A stretch of 64,000 nt of DNA from Bin87 sp965220505 (GTDB lineage: Bacteria > Chloroflexota > Dehalococcoidia > Lucifugimonadales > UBA3495). The translations under genes and the position numbers were made by a program. The notes beneath the pieces were generated by a model, which had not been told where the DNA came from, ran no database searches, and saw only the letters and a list, made by a program, of their open reading frames with translations. Position 1 is the first letter of the stretch, and the number at the start of each line of letters is the position of its first letter. Where the stretch lies: positions 1 to 64,000 of the forward strand of contig CBDCQE010000002.1 of the NCBI GenBank assembly GCA_965220505.1, given 5' to 3'. Below, in pieces: positions 7,845 to 15,814 of the stretch.

Positions 7845-8771
7845 TTACCAGTTTCTCAACAGGTGATCCGCAATCCTCACGGCGATAGGAGCGCCCGCTG
7901 GGTTTGAAGCTGCGAACATAAATGCAAACTGCGGCGAGTTACGAGAATTCAAAAACCACCGGGGCGTGGGCGCTACTGCCTCGAAAACAGTCCTGAGCTT
8001 GGCAAGATAGGCGTCCACAATCACTTGCTGATCGCTACGTACCGTCAGGATCCGATCTTCGCCGAACAGAGTAGGTTGGACTTGCGTGCTATAGAGAGCA
8101 TCTCGCCATTCTGGACCTCCGAAAACCCTATCCAAGACAGCAGCCCATTCTTCGTCAGGCTGTCGCTCTGTGGGCAATATTCTGGTCAGAGCGGAAAGAG
8201 GGAACAGGATCCACAAGTCTACAGATTTGGTGTTCGCTATGGATCGAACGGTTTGCCAGTCAACCTCCGTGGCGAACGGGTCAAGAAAAATGACTGCACG
8301 TTGCCGGCTCCAAGGCACACCGAGGCGTAGATTTTGAGCCTCACACCAGTCGGGTAAGAATACATTAGCGTCGGCTGTCTGGATATGAATGTCCCGGTTT
8401 GGAAACTCGGACCGTAAGCGATGCAATTCAGCAGCGTACGCCGGATTGTGTTCCACAAACACGAACTGATCAAACGGGCGGTCGTCTACCTCAAGGGCTA
8501 ACCAGGTAGAGCCTTTGAGAATGCTCGCAGTTTCGGCATCTATGTCGGCAACTAAAAACGGTGCCTCTTGTGAATGGTCGGGCGACCCGATATCGACGTA
8601 ACCGGTGCCTGCAAAAGCGTCGACGTATACCAGATTAAAACGCTGCCGTTTCAAAGCGGTGGTATACCTTTCAAGATACCCACGCAAAATTTGCAGCTTG
8701 TGCTGAGTCCAGGTTCCGCCGAACTGATTTGAGTAGCCTTCTACCATCATCAAACTCGCAATAGAATACAT
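7845..8771 (-). CDS. tcmP: Three-Cys-motif partner protein TcmP
   Basis: Near the N-terminus FGGTWTQHKLQILRGYLERY leads into LVYVDAFAGTGYVD, a Rossmann-methyltransferase-like motif, and later FLDPFATEVDW. This pattern and the adjacent three-Cys gene identify TcmP. The fold suggests a SAM- or nucleotide-dependent enzyme, but no substrate is known to me. The start is uncertain: ATG 8771 gives 308 residues, while tandem ATGs at 8750/8747 are alternatives, none with a clear ribosome site. It is transcribed first, then DUF5131 after a 3-nt gap. It is bounded by the leuA fragment on one side and a divergent ferritin-like gene on the other. Confidence 0.88.
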   Translation of the reverse strand: MYSIASLMMVEGYSNQFGGTWTQHKLQILRGYLERYTTALKRQRFNLVYVDAFAGTGYVDIGSPDHSQEAPFLVADIDAETASILKGSTWLALEVDDRPFDQFVFVEHNPAYAAELHRLRSEFPNRDIHIQTADANVFLPDWCEAQNLRLGVPWSRQRAVIFLDPFATEVDWQTVRSIANTKSVDLWILFPLSALTRILPTERQPDEEWAAVLDRVFGGPEWRDALYSTQVQPTLFGEDRILTVRSDQQVIVDAYLAKLRTVFEAVAPTPRWFLNSRNSPQFAFMFAASNPAGAPIAVRIADHLLRNW

Positions 8772-8868
8772 GATCTAATTGCGAGAATAACAGGAGGCCG
8801 GGTTTTATGCAACACAGACCATTGCGATCTTTGCATAGGGTAAGTACACAGCATGGGCAGGTTTGCGC

Positions 8869-8898
8869 TTGACGCTTCCCCGTCCCGTCGGGTACATT
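8869..8898 (+). promoter_or_regulatory. Promoter of the first ferritin-like gene
   Basis: TTGACG (8869-8874), 18 bp, TACATT (8893-8898) forms a good sigma-70-type promoter about 40 bp before the chosen ATG at 8940. Confidence 0.55.
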
Positions 8899-8939
8899 GC
8901 GAGCATAATTCCGTCATCGTCGGCGAAGAAGGACTACCT

Positions 8940-10037
8940 ATGGCTACTTTGCAAGACCGCACCACTGTCGAGATGGAACAGGCGCTGCAGAACGGCTTCA
9001 GCCTGTCGTGGCTCCAGCAGATCAAGGACCAGGTTCCCGGCGCTGACGAGGAGTTGGCGCACGACCCCACGCTGGCGCAGTACACCGCCGATCTGTTGGA
9101 CGAGTCGCCCAACCAAACCCAGCGGACCCGCGGCGCCATTCCACGCGAAGGCGTGCCGCAGTTCTCCGCCTACACCTTCCGCGACAAGAAGGAAGTGTGG
9201 GGCTTCAACCTGACCAAGCTGTACCAGGAAGCCGTCTCCCGGCAGTGGTCCTCGGCCACGGATATTCCGTGGGAGACGCTGCGCCCGCTGCCTGACGACG
9301 TCGAGGCCGCGCAGTGCCAGCTGGCCACCTTCTTCGCCCAGGTCGAGTTCGTCGCCGCCGACGTGCCGGGCCGGTTCATCGCGCAGATGTCGCCGGACTA
9401 CCACGAGGTGCGGATGTTCCTGCTGACCCAGGTGATGGACGAGTCGCGGCACATGGAGGTGTTCCGCAAGCGGGCGCTGGCCAACGGCGGCGGCCTGATG
9501 CGGATGATCGACTCGGTGAGCGACGTCACCGGCGGCAGCACCGACAACGCTCGCGAGTTCACCGAGCTTTCCAGCCGGCTGCACATCGTCGGCGAGGGCA
9601 ACGTGCTGACCCTGTTCCGCCTGGGCGAGTTGATGGCGTACAACGACGCCGAGAAGGCCATCTACCGTCGGGCGGCCCAGGACGAGGCGCGTCACGTGGC
9701 CTTCGGCGTGCTGCACGCGCGCTACATGAACGAATGCGTGCCGGAACGGCGGGAAGAGGTCCATGCCTACCTGGACGAGGCGGAGGACCGGCAGGCCACG
9801 GGCAACGGCGGCGAGAATCCGGCGGCCCGCAGCGCCAACCTGACTGCTGAGTCCCTGGCCATCCTGCTGGGCGGCGGCGCGGACAAGGCCGACGAGGGCC
9901 AGAAGATACTGGCTGCCATCCGCCAACGGCAGGTGAAGGAATACTTCCAGCGGCTGAAGTCCTGCGGCTTCGACGACCGCATCGAGAACGGGCGGGTGAA
10001 CCCGGCGCTGCTGGAGGTTTACCAAGCAGCGGCGTAA
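8940..10037 (+). CDS. Ferritin-like diiron protein, complete metal site
   Basis: A 365-residue mostly helical protein with the full carboxylate-bridged diiron signature: Glu136 (AQVEF), Glu168/His171 (DESRH), Glu219 (VGEGN) and Glu249/His252 (DEARH). The spacing, about 30 between each lone Glu and the following ExxH, is that of R2/AurF-type oxidases. The substrate is unknown. ATG 8940 is chosen over upstream codons because of the GAAGAAGGA site and the position of the promoter. A paralogue at 10866 shares the blocks around IPW, MFL-TQ and ALxNGG but has lost all four Glu. A terminator follows at 10066. Confidence 0.8.
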   Translation: MATLQDRTTVEMEQALQNGFSLSWLQQIKDQVPGADEELAHDPTLAQYTADLLDESPNQTQRTRGAIPREGVPQFSAYTFRDKKEVWGFNLTKLYQEAVSRQWSSATDIPWETLRPLPDDVEAAQCQLATFFAQVEFVAADVPGRFIAQMSPDYHEVRMFLLTQVMDESRHMEVFRKRALANGGGLMRMIDSVSDVTGGSTDNAREFTELSSRLHIVGEGNVLTLFRLGELMAYNDAEKAIYRRAAQDEARHVAFGVLHARYMNECVPERREEVHAYLDEAEDRQATGNGGENPAARSANLTAESLAILLGGGADKADEGQKILAAIRQRQVKEYFQRLKSCGFDDRIENGRVNPALLEVYQAAA

Positions 10038-10065
10038 CCTGCTCGACAATCGGCGCTGTGATGCC

Positions 10066-10100
10066 GACGGCCCGTCGTCCTGAGGTCGGCGGGCCGTCTT
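10066..10100 (+). terminator. Terminator after ferritin-like gene 1
   Basis: GACGGCCCG (10066-10074) pairs with CGGGCCGTC (10090-10098), followed by TT. The T tract is short. Confidence 0.5.
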
Positions 10101-10167
10101 GATGTATCGCACCAAATCGGCCCCATACAGCCACCGGAAACGATCCTAAGCGACACCCGCACATCCG

Positions 10168-10467
10168 ATGCAAGTGTTCTTTCGCACCCGGCGGCTACAG
10201 AGGAATTACGAAGACGCAACTCGCGCTATTGCGGACTGGGGGCATGACGTTGGCAGACGCTACGCCGATCGCGTGGACAGTCTCTACGAAGCCGCAGATT
10301 TTCGCCAACTTTATGATGTGAGACGTTTGCGGCTACATCCTTTGCGGGGATCGCGAACCGGCGAATTTTCAATCTATTTGATGGGAAGGTGGCGTCTTAT
10401 CGTGACGCAAGGTGACACGGCGCAAAGCATCATCATCGAGGAAGTGAGCAACCACTATGACGACTAG
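10168..10467 (+). CDS. higB: HigB-type toxin (RelE superfamily mRNA interferase)
   Basis: A 99-residue protein with the HigB pattern: ADRVDSLYEAADFRQLYD, LRLHPLRGSRTGEFSI and MGRWRLIVTQGD. Such toxins cleave mRNA at the ribosome until bound by HigA. The toxin gene comes first, as usual for higBA, and its last 11 nt overlap higA. The pair lies between two ferritin-like paralogues, apparently as an insertion. It has no obvious promoter of its own apart from the gap after the preceding terminator. Confidence 0.85.
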   Translation: MQVFFRTRRLQRNYEDATRAIADWGHDVGRRYADRVDSLYEAADFRQLYDVRRLRLHPLRGSRTGEFSIYLMGRWRLIVTQGDTAQSIIIEEVSNHYDD

Positions 10468-10858
10468 CGACGAACCAGTCTATTCCGATTGGGCAATTCC
10501 GCCCGGCGAAGGCTTGTTGGAAGAGATTGAGTTCCGTGGCATATCGCCACAGGAACTTGCGGCTTCCCTCGGCTTGCGTGTTGAAGCCGTGAACGAGCTT
10601 ATCGTCGGAGACCGCGCCATCACTTCCGACATCGCCGCCAGCTTGGAGATCGCTTTGGGCATATCAGCCCAGTTCTGGCTCAACCTCGAGGCTAGATACC
10701 GGACTACGCTGGCACGGCAATGGAAGAAAACTGGCGGCAAAAAAGAAGACTGGACACAGTGGTGCTACGGCCGAATCATCCGGAAACACAGAGAAGAGGA
10801 CGAGGCGCCCGAACTGGCGACGGCACAATCGGGCCGGCCGTCCCCTAGTATAAGGTGA
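10457..10858 (+). CDS. higA: HigA-type antitoxin with XRE helix-turn-helix
   Basis: The helix-turn-helix lies at about residues 28-70: ISPQELAASLGLRVEAVNEL, then ITSDIAASLEIALG and the VapI/HigA landmark SAQFWLNLEARY. At 133 residues it is longer than the minimal family by a basic, then acidic C-terminal tail. It should neutralise the overlapping toxin and repress the operon. It ends 7 nt before the ATG of the second ferritin-like gene, so readthrough from the TA operon could drive that gene. Confidence 0.86.
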   Translation: MTTSDEPVYSDWAIPPGEGLLEEIEFRGISPQELAASLGLRVEAVNELIVGDRAITSDIAASLEIALGISAQFWLNLEARYRTTLARQWKKTGGKKEDWTQWCYGRIIRKHREEDEAPELATAQSGRPSPSIR

Positions 10859-10865
10859 GGCAACC

Positions 10866-12068
10866 ATGACCACGCAGAATGATCCGCACAACGGCAGCAA
10901 TCCCGCCGGGCCGGTTGACGAAAGTGACCCCACTGGGAACTACCGATCGTCGGCCGCCGAGCGCGTCCAGCAGAACGTCGCCGAAAACACGGCCGCCGAG
11001 CCTGAGAGCGCCGAGGCTGTAGAGGCGCCCGCTGAGGCCGAGACTCCCCAGTCTCCGTCTGACCGGTTCCCCTGGATGAAGGACACCCGGCAGTGGGGAA
11101 CCCGCGCGCCGCTGACGCCGCACGGGTTGACGATAGATGCGATCAACGTGGGCCTGTACGGGGAGATCCCCGAGGAAAGCCGTGAGATGACCCGCATGCC
11201 GCGCGGGTCCTTTGCCACGCCGGGAATGCCCCGCCTGGACAACTACTCGGTGAACCGCAAGGACGAGCTGTGGTCGGACAACTCGGTCTGGCTGTACGAG
11301 GAAGCCATCCAGCGCCGCTGGAACGCGATGCAGGATATTCCGTGGGATGAGATCCCGGACCAGCCGGAGACCCTGGAACTGGCCTGGTGCCAGCTCTGCA
11401 CCGAACTGGGCCAGCACGCCACCGCCGAGATCGACACCATCGGGCTGTGGCTGCACCGGATGAACTACGCCTACATCGAGCCCAAGATGTTCCTGGCAAC
11501 CCAGGAGTTCGACTCGGCGCGGCATTTTGAGGCGATGCGGCACCGCGCCCTGTGCAACGGCGGAGCGTTGGGACTGGAAACGCCCGGCATGATGAGCCGG
11601 CGCATGGTGGAAACCCGGGCCGGTTGGCCGGAGGTTTCCGTTTCGCTGTACATCGCCCGGGGCACGCTGACGATGCTGCTGTACCGCTTCGGCGCGCATT
11701 TCGCCACCAACCCGGTGGACCGCAAGCTGTTCAGCCTGTGCCTGCAGGACAAGGCTCGCCACATGGCCTACGGAATGGCGATGCTGAAACTGACGGTGGC
11801 GGTAAAGGGAGTTGACTTCGGCGTGTCCCTGCGACGGATCCTGGGGTCCATCGAGAAGGATATGGCGGGAGAGATGCGCGACCCGGTCCTGTGGGAAGCG
11901 ATGGCGATAATCGCCGGAGGGTCGATTGCCGGGATGGCAGAGGGAATGGAAGCGGTCAACCGGCTGCGCGCGGACTACGTGCGCCAGTACCTCTCCAGGC
12001 TGCACTACGTGGGCATCCAGAAGCAGGAGAGCGGGCTGCATCCTGACCTGGCTGCCGTGTTGCAGTAG
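10866..12068 (+). CDS. Ferritin-like paralogue with degenerate diiron site
   Basis: A 400-residue paralogue of the 8940-10037 protein. Residues 1-65 are an acidic, low-complexity extension absent from the first copy. Aligned block by block, both His ligands remain (His220 in FDSARH, His299 in QDKARH). The four carboxylates are replaced: Glu136 by Ala, Glu168 by Ser217, Glu219 by Gly, Glu249 by Lys296. It is therefore unlikely to hold a normal diiron centre. It may be a structural partner of the intact paralogue, or use another cofactor. The RBS is AAGGTGAGG just before ATG 10866. The next gene starts 11 nt after the stop. Confidence 0.78.
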   Translation: MTTQNDPHNGSNPAGPVDESDPTGNYRSSAAERVQQNVAENTAAEPESAEAVEAPAEAETPQSPSDRFPWMKDTRQWGTRAPLTPHGLTIDAINVGLYGEIPEESREMTRMPRGSFATPGMPRLDNYSVNRKDELWSDNSVWLYEEAIQRRWNAMQDIPWDEIPDQPETLELAWCQLCTELGQHATAEIDTIGLWLHRMNYAYIEPKMFLATQEFDSARHFEAMRHRALCNGGALGLETPGMMSRRMVETRAGWPEVSVSLYIARGTLTMLLYRFGAHFATNPVDRKLFSLCLQDKARHMAYGMAMLKLTVAVKGVDFGVSLRRILGSIEKDMAGEMRDPVLWEAMAIIAGGSIAGMAEGMEAVNRLRADYVRQYLSRLHYVGIQKQESGLHPDLAAVLQ

Positions 12069-12079
12069 GCGAGCCGGCT

Positions 12080-12532
12080 ATGCCGCCGCGAATGCGACGC
12101 CCGGAAACACCGGCCCGGCGCGATGCCCGCATCGCCAAGCATTTGGAGCAGGCGCGCGATTACTGGTCCAAGTGGCCCGCGCACCTGGCCGAGGGCGATT
12201 ACTGCCAGGCCGGCGAAAAGGGTTGGGGCACGGTAGCGCAACTGACCAAGGCCGTAGCAACCCTCCGCAGCTGGGAGCATTATGATCACGAGGCCATCCG
12301 GGACGCGATCACAGAGTTGATGGCAGAGCTGCCCGAACAGGCCCAGGCGATTGACCGGAGCCTTCGCGCCGCTGAGGGATTGCATGGCAATTTCTACGAG
12401 GTCTATATGAACTTGGAACGCGCCCGATACGCACTGGAGGACGTTCGCCCGCTGCTGGACATCCTGTGGGAGCTGCTGCCGGAGCAATACACGGGCGGGG
12501 TTTCATTCGAGCAGTGGGTCGAGCCGGGCTGA
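12080..12532 (+). CDS. PaREP1-like helical protein (HEPN-type)
   Basis: A 150-residue helical protein sharing with 60354-60710 the block GDYCQAGEKGWGTVAQLTKA, then a HYDHE segment and GLHGNFYEVYMNLERA. This is the PaREP1 pattern, a family placed among HEPN-like helical proteins, some of which are RNases or nucleotide-binding partners. It starts 11 nt after the ferritin-like 2 stop, so it is probably cotranscribed. No nucleotidyltransferase partner is adjacent. The function is unknown; the family call rests on the shared motif. Confidence 0.65.
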   Translation: MPPRMRRPETPARRDARIAKHLEQARDYWSKWPAHLAEGDYCQAGEKGWGTVAQLTKAVATLRSWEHYDHEAIRDAITELMAELPEQAQAIDRSLRAAEGLHGNFYEVYMNLERARYALEDVRPLLDILWELLPEQYTGGVSFEQWVEPG

Positions 12533-12610
12533 TCCAGGTTGAATGATCCCATAACCCGCATCCGAGACTGCGGGCGTTGCGGCGGCTATGGCGTAAAATA
12601 GCCGCCGCTC

Positions 12611-13306
12611 ATGCTGATATCGTCCGCCAACCTGCTGCCTGACGACATCGGGGCTTTTGTGCGCCTGGTGGTGCTCTGCGCCTTTTCCGGCGCCGTGGCC
12701 ATCTGGGTCAACGGATGGTTCCAGGCGCTGGTGGCCACCGCGTTGGGCGACCCGGCACCGCGAGCACAGGGACGCCTCTTCGGCAATCCGCTGCGCCATC
12801 TGGATATACCCGGGATGATCCTGGCGACCGTCTCCGGTTTCGGCTGGGGGCGGCAGTTGCCGGGGCCGCCCGGACGGCAGGGGCGATGGCCGTCGGTCGT
12901 GGTGGCAGCAGCCGGACCGCTGGGAAACGTTACGGTGGCTTTCCTGCTGGCGTCGCCGGTGAAGGCGGGCCTGCTGGGTTGGACCTACCCTTCGCCGGAG
13001 AGCCTGACGCTGGTGATGACCGGCGGGTTGCGCTCCGGCATATCGGACGTGGTCGGGCTGCTGGTTATCTACAACCTGATGCAGGCCGTGTTCCAGGTGC
13101 TGCCGCTGGCCCCGTTGGCCGGATACCGGGCGTTGGGAGCGTTGCTGCCGGAATCAACTTCGGAAACGCACCAGCGGTTCCAGAGGTTTGCGCCGCTGCT
13201 GTTGGTGGCGCTGGTCGCCTCGGATTTCGTACTCAGGCCGGGCATCCTTTGGTCGACCCTGCTTCCGGTGGCCAACTGGCTGGCGGGATTGGCCACCGGC
13301 TACTGA
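12611..13306 (+). CDS. M50/site-2-protease-like membrane protein without catalytic residues
   Basis: A 231-residue, multi-spanning membrane protein with the M50B layout: GDPAPRAQGRLFGNPLRHLD follows the first membrane helix exactly as in site-2 proteases. The helix that should hold HExxH reads VNGWFQALVA (His to Asn, Glu to Gly, His to Gln). The later NPxDG-type motif reads LPLAPLAGYRAL, so its Asp is lost too. It should be proteolytically inactive. It may be a scaffold or a decaying gene, but the frame is intact. Its 3' end overlaps the convergent reductase gene by 7 nt. Confidence 0.68.
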   Translation: MLISSANLLPDDIGAFVRLVVLCAFSGAVAIWVNGWFQALVATALGDPAPRAQGRLFGNPLRHLDIPGMILATVSGFGWGRQLPGPPGRQGRWPSVVVAAAGPLGNVTVAFLLASPVKAGLLGWTYPSPESLTLVMTGGLRSGISDVVGLLVIYNLMQAVFQVLPLAPLAGYRALGALLPESTSETHQRFQRFAPLLLVALVASDFVLRPGILWSTLLPVANWLAGLATGY

Positions 13307-14070
13307 GTGGGGCCGAACCGCTCGGTGCGAATGCTCTCCTCCGCGATGCCGATGGACAGCAGCGCGTCGGCGGCCGCCTCTACGAAACCGGTGGGCCCGC
13401 AGGCGTAGGACAACGGCGCCGCGTCGTTGCCGTGCATCATCATGAGCTCGTCGATGCATTCCTGCAACATGGCCGGGTCAACCCGGCGCGAGTATCCGAT
13501 CCAGCCGGGCGGCTGCCGCCGGGTAAGCGCGCACCGAACCGCCACGGACGGGTTGCGCCGACCCACGCTGTCGAGGAATTTGCGGTAGATTATGTCCTCA
13601 GGGCCACGCGCCGAGTACAGCAACAGGGCAGGAGTGTCGGGAGACACCAGGCCGCGGTGCATCAGGATGGATTTCAGGGGAACGATGCCGGACCCACCGG
13701 CGAGCAGCAGCAGGGGTCCGGCCAGATCGGGCGTCCAGGTGAAGGGGCCGCCGATGGGGCCTCGCACCTCCAGTATGTCGCCCGGTTCGACGACCTCGTG
13801 GAAATATGGGGACACCTCGCCGTCCGGGATGAGCTCCACGGTCAGGTCGATGCGCCCGAAATCATCCGGGGCCGATGCAATCGAGTAAGAGCGCTGCGCC
13901 TGGTACCCGTCGGGTGCGGTGAGGCGGACGTCGTAGTGCTGACCGGCCCGGAATGGGCGAGGCTCAGCCAGGCGCAGGGTGAAGGTCTTGGCGCGGTAGG
14001 TCTCGACAGTAACCCGCTCTACGGTGGCGGATTGCCAGGTTGTGGCGGGCGCTGCCGTCGGGTCCGGCAC
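13300..14070 (-). CDS. Ferredoxin-NADP reductase-like FAD/NAD(P)H oxidoreductase
   Basis: The FAD-binding barrel has RSYSIASAP, and the nucleotide-binding domain LLLLAGGSGIVPLKSIL and, near the C-terminus, YACGPTGFVEAA. This is the flavodoxin reductase fold. A GTG at 14070 overlaps the TAG of the sulfite-oxidase-like gene by one base; that start gives 256 residues beginning MPDPTAAP. The pair therefore looks translationally coupled. The likely role is to pass electrons between NAD(P)H and the molybdenum enzyme or a shared carrier; this is inferred from neighbourhood. Confidence 0.88.
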   Translation of the reverse strand: MPDPTAAPATTWQSATVERVTVETYRAKTFTLRLAEPRPFRAGQHYDVRLTAPDGYQAQRSYSIASAPDDFGRIDLTVELIPDGEVSPYFHEVVEPGDILEVRGPIGGPFTWTPDLAGPLLLLAGGSGIVPLKSILMHRGLVSPDTPALLLYSARGPEDIIYRKFLDSVGRRNPSVAVRCALTRRQPPGWIGYSRRVDPAMLQECIDELMMMHGNDAAPLSYACGPTGFVEAAADALLSIGIAEESIRTERFGPTQ

Positions 14071-14675
14071 TAATCGCCCCAATACCGCTGTTCCTTCCAG
14101 GGGTCGCCGTACATGTGGTAGCCGTACTGCTCCCAGAAGCCGGGCTGGTCCTGGGGCATGAACCGGATGCCCCGCAGCCACTTGGCGGACTTCCAGAAGT
14201 ACAGGTGCGGCACCACCAAACGAGCCGGACCGCCGTGCTCAGCGGCGATGGGTTGTCCATCAAACTCGAATGCCACCATGCCGCGGCCCTCGAGGACGTC
14301 CCACGTGGGCAGGTTGGTGGTATATCCACCGTAGGAAAAGGCCATCAGGTACGGCGGTGGATCAGCAACGCCGGCGGAGGTGAGAAGATCGTCGATGGTG
14401 ACGCCCTTCCAGGTGGTGTCCAGCTTGCTCCACTTGGTGACGCAGTGGATGTCGGTGTGGATTTCGGTCTCGGGCAACGAACGGAACTGCTCCCAATTCC
14501 ATTCGCCCAGGGGCTCACCCTCCGCGCCGACCAGGACGAAGCTCCACTGGTCCAGCGGGACGCGCTGGGTGGGACCTGCGGTCAGAACCGGGAACCCGCG
14601 TTCCAGGTATTGCCCGGGCGGGATGGGGCGAGGGGGCGTTTCGCGGCGCCGTCCGAAGAATCCTCGGGTGACCAT
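14070..14675 (-). CDS. Sulfite-oxidase-like molybdopterin oxidoreductase
   Basis: A single oxidoreductase molybdopterin-binding domain of 201 residues. The molybdenum-ligating Cys is in DIHCVTKWSKLDTTWKGV, with FSYGGYTTNL, EHGGPARLVVPHLYFWKSAK and WLRGIRFM as further family blocks. No twin-arginine signal or haem domain is present, so it is probably cytoplasmic. ATG 14675 is chosen because AGGAGGACGC lies directly upstream; the frame is open to 14756. It is the first gene of a two-gene operon with the flavin reductase. The substrate is unknown. Confidence 0.88.
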   Translation of the reverse strand: MVTRGFFGRRRETPPRPIPPGQYLERGFPVLTAGPTQRVPLDQWSFVLVGAEGEPLGEWNWEQFRSLPETEIHTDIHCVTKWSKLDTTWKGVTIDDLLTSAGVADPPPYLMAFSYGGYTTNLPTWDVLEGRGMVAFEFDGQPIAAEHGGPARLVVPHLYFWKSAKWLRGIRFMPQDQPGFWEQYGYHMYGDPWKEQRYWGD

Positions 14676-14788
14676 GTGCGCGTCCTCCTGAAGCCGACGT
14701 TGGTTGCGGAGGGTATAAAATCCGCGGAATCCTGTCAAACGTTGGCGCCGGCTCACGCGTACCCGCTTTAAACGGCGACTGGGGTAAT

Positions 14789-14864
14789 TTTACATCGATG
14801 CACAGGATGGACAGGATTTTCAGATGCCAAGGATACTTGGATTCCGGCTTTCGCCGGAATGACG
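14789..14864. repeat. Family C half-copy and family A palindrome
   Basis: 14789-14820 reads TTTACATCGATGCACAGGAT and continues GGACAGGAT (family C). 14837-14864 is GGATTCCGGCTTTCGCCGGA plus ATGACG (family A). CTCACGCGTACCC upstream at about 14753 is also found next to the family C copy at 22947. Confidence 0.8.
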
Positions 14865-14900
14865 AGGGTAAAGGCGTCCAACCACGTAACTCCTATGACA

Positions 14901-15122
14901 TCAGCATTCGTAGTCGTAGCCGTCGTACCTCTCGTCGTAGTATCGGTCATCATCATCGGGCCGGCGGCGGAACTTACCGTAGAGCCATTTGCCCACAACT
15001 ACTACCACCGCCAGCATCACCAAACCGCCGATGATCCAAATGTCCAGGTAGGCCAGGAATGACAGGTCAGCGGATTCACCGCCGGCCTGCAGGGCCACGG
15101 CAAGTACAATTAAAGGCATCAT
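14901..15122 (-). CDS. Small single-span membrane protein with acidic/tyrosine tail
   Basis: From tandem ATGs at 15122/15119 the protein has a hydrophobic N-terminus MMPLIVLAVALQ, a membrane helix (IIGGLVMLAVVVVVGKWLYG), a basic stop-transfer KFRRR, and a cytoplasmic tail of Asp and Tyr repeats (DDDDRYYDERYDGYDYEC). A start at 15155 is also possible. There is no family assignment. It stands between the sulfite-oxidase operon and the exporter gene, and is divergent from the latter. Confidence 0.5.
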   Translation of the reverse strand: MMPLIVLAVALQAGGESADLSFLAYLDIWIIGGLVMLAVVVVVGKWLYGKFRRRPDDDDRYYDERYDGYDYEC

Positions 15123-15203
15123 GTTCCAGTCTGTTATCGTAGGGGTTAGCCGCATGGGATGCGGGGGTAGCCGTCCAGTCAGCGGGTTTCGGAGGCCGCG
15201 AGT

Positions 15204-15671
15204 TTGTGGGCCAAGTATGCAGCGGTGGCGCTGACCGCCGCATCACCCATAGGCGAGGAACTGGTATCCATACCGCTGGGTGTGGGACTGGGACTGGACC
15301 CGGTTCTGGTCGCGGTGGTGTCCGTGGTGTTCAACTTACTGCCGGCCGTTGTGATTTCCGTGATGTTCCGGAGGGCGGAGCGGGGGACGGGCGCGCTGAG
15401 AGTGATGCTCCGTATGCGTCCCGAGCCGGTTCGATCGGCGGTGCGGTGGATGCTGCGGAGGCGCAGCCAACGGCTGTTGCAGGCGCTGGACCGCTGGGGC
15501 GTGTGGGGCGTTCTGGTCGTCACGCCGTGGGCCGGGGTGTATGTTACCACGCTGACCCTGGAGGTGGCCGGGATGCGCCGGAGCCGGTTGTTGGCATCGA
15601 TCGCCGCAAGCCTGATTGTCCACGCGGCGGTGGTCACGCTGGCGGCGGTGGGAGTTTTCAGCCTCGTGTGA
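15204..15671 (+). CDS. Putative small multidrug export protein (PF06695-type)
   Basis: A 155-residue membrane protein with the family pattern SPIGEELVSIPLGVGLGLDP at the N-terminus, a polar central segment with several Arg (about residues 55-90), and RWGVWGVLVVTPWAGVYVTT followed by a further hydrophobic helix. TTG at 15204 is taken as start because GGAGG is at 15191-15195. The family name does not prove a transport function. Confidence 0.7.
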   Translation: MWAKYAAVALTAASPIGEELVSIPLGVGLGLDPVLVAVVSVVFNLLPAVVISVMFRRAERGTGALRVMLRMRPEPVRSAVRWMLRRRSQRLLQALDRWGVWGVLVVTPWAGVYVTTLTLEVAGMRRSRLLASIAASLIVHAAVVTLAAVGVFSLV

Positions 15672-15814
15672 CCGGAATTCAGCGAATCCCGCATTGTTCG
15701 TCGAATGACGCCTGCGGTTTGGATGTACAAGAATAACGGCAGACGCCCGCCACACCCCCGGCAGACGGGGAAGCAAGGCGGAGCCGGGCGATAGACGGCC
15801 CACTGGCGGAGATC

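Noticed and set aside
14768..14998. Minus-strand open frame across the family A/C repeats
   Set aside because: It translates the repeats (VIPAKAGIQ-type peptide), which is a known artefact of such elements.
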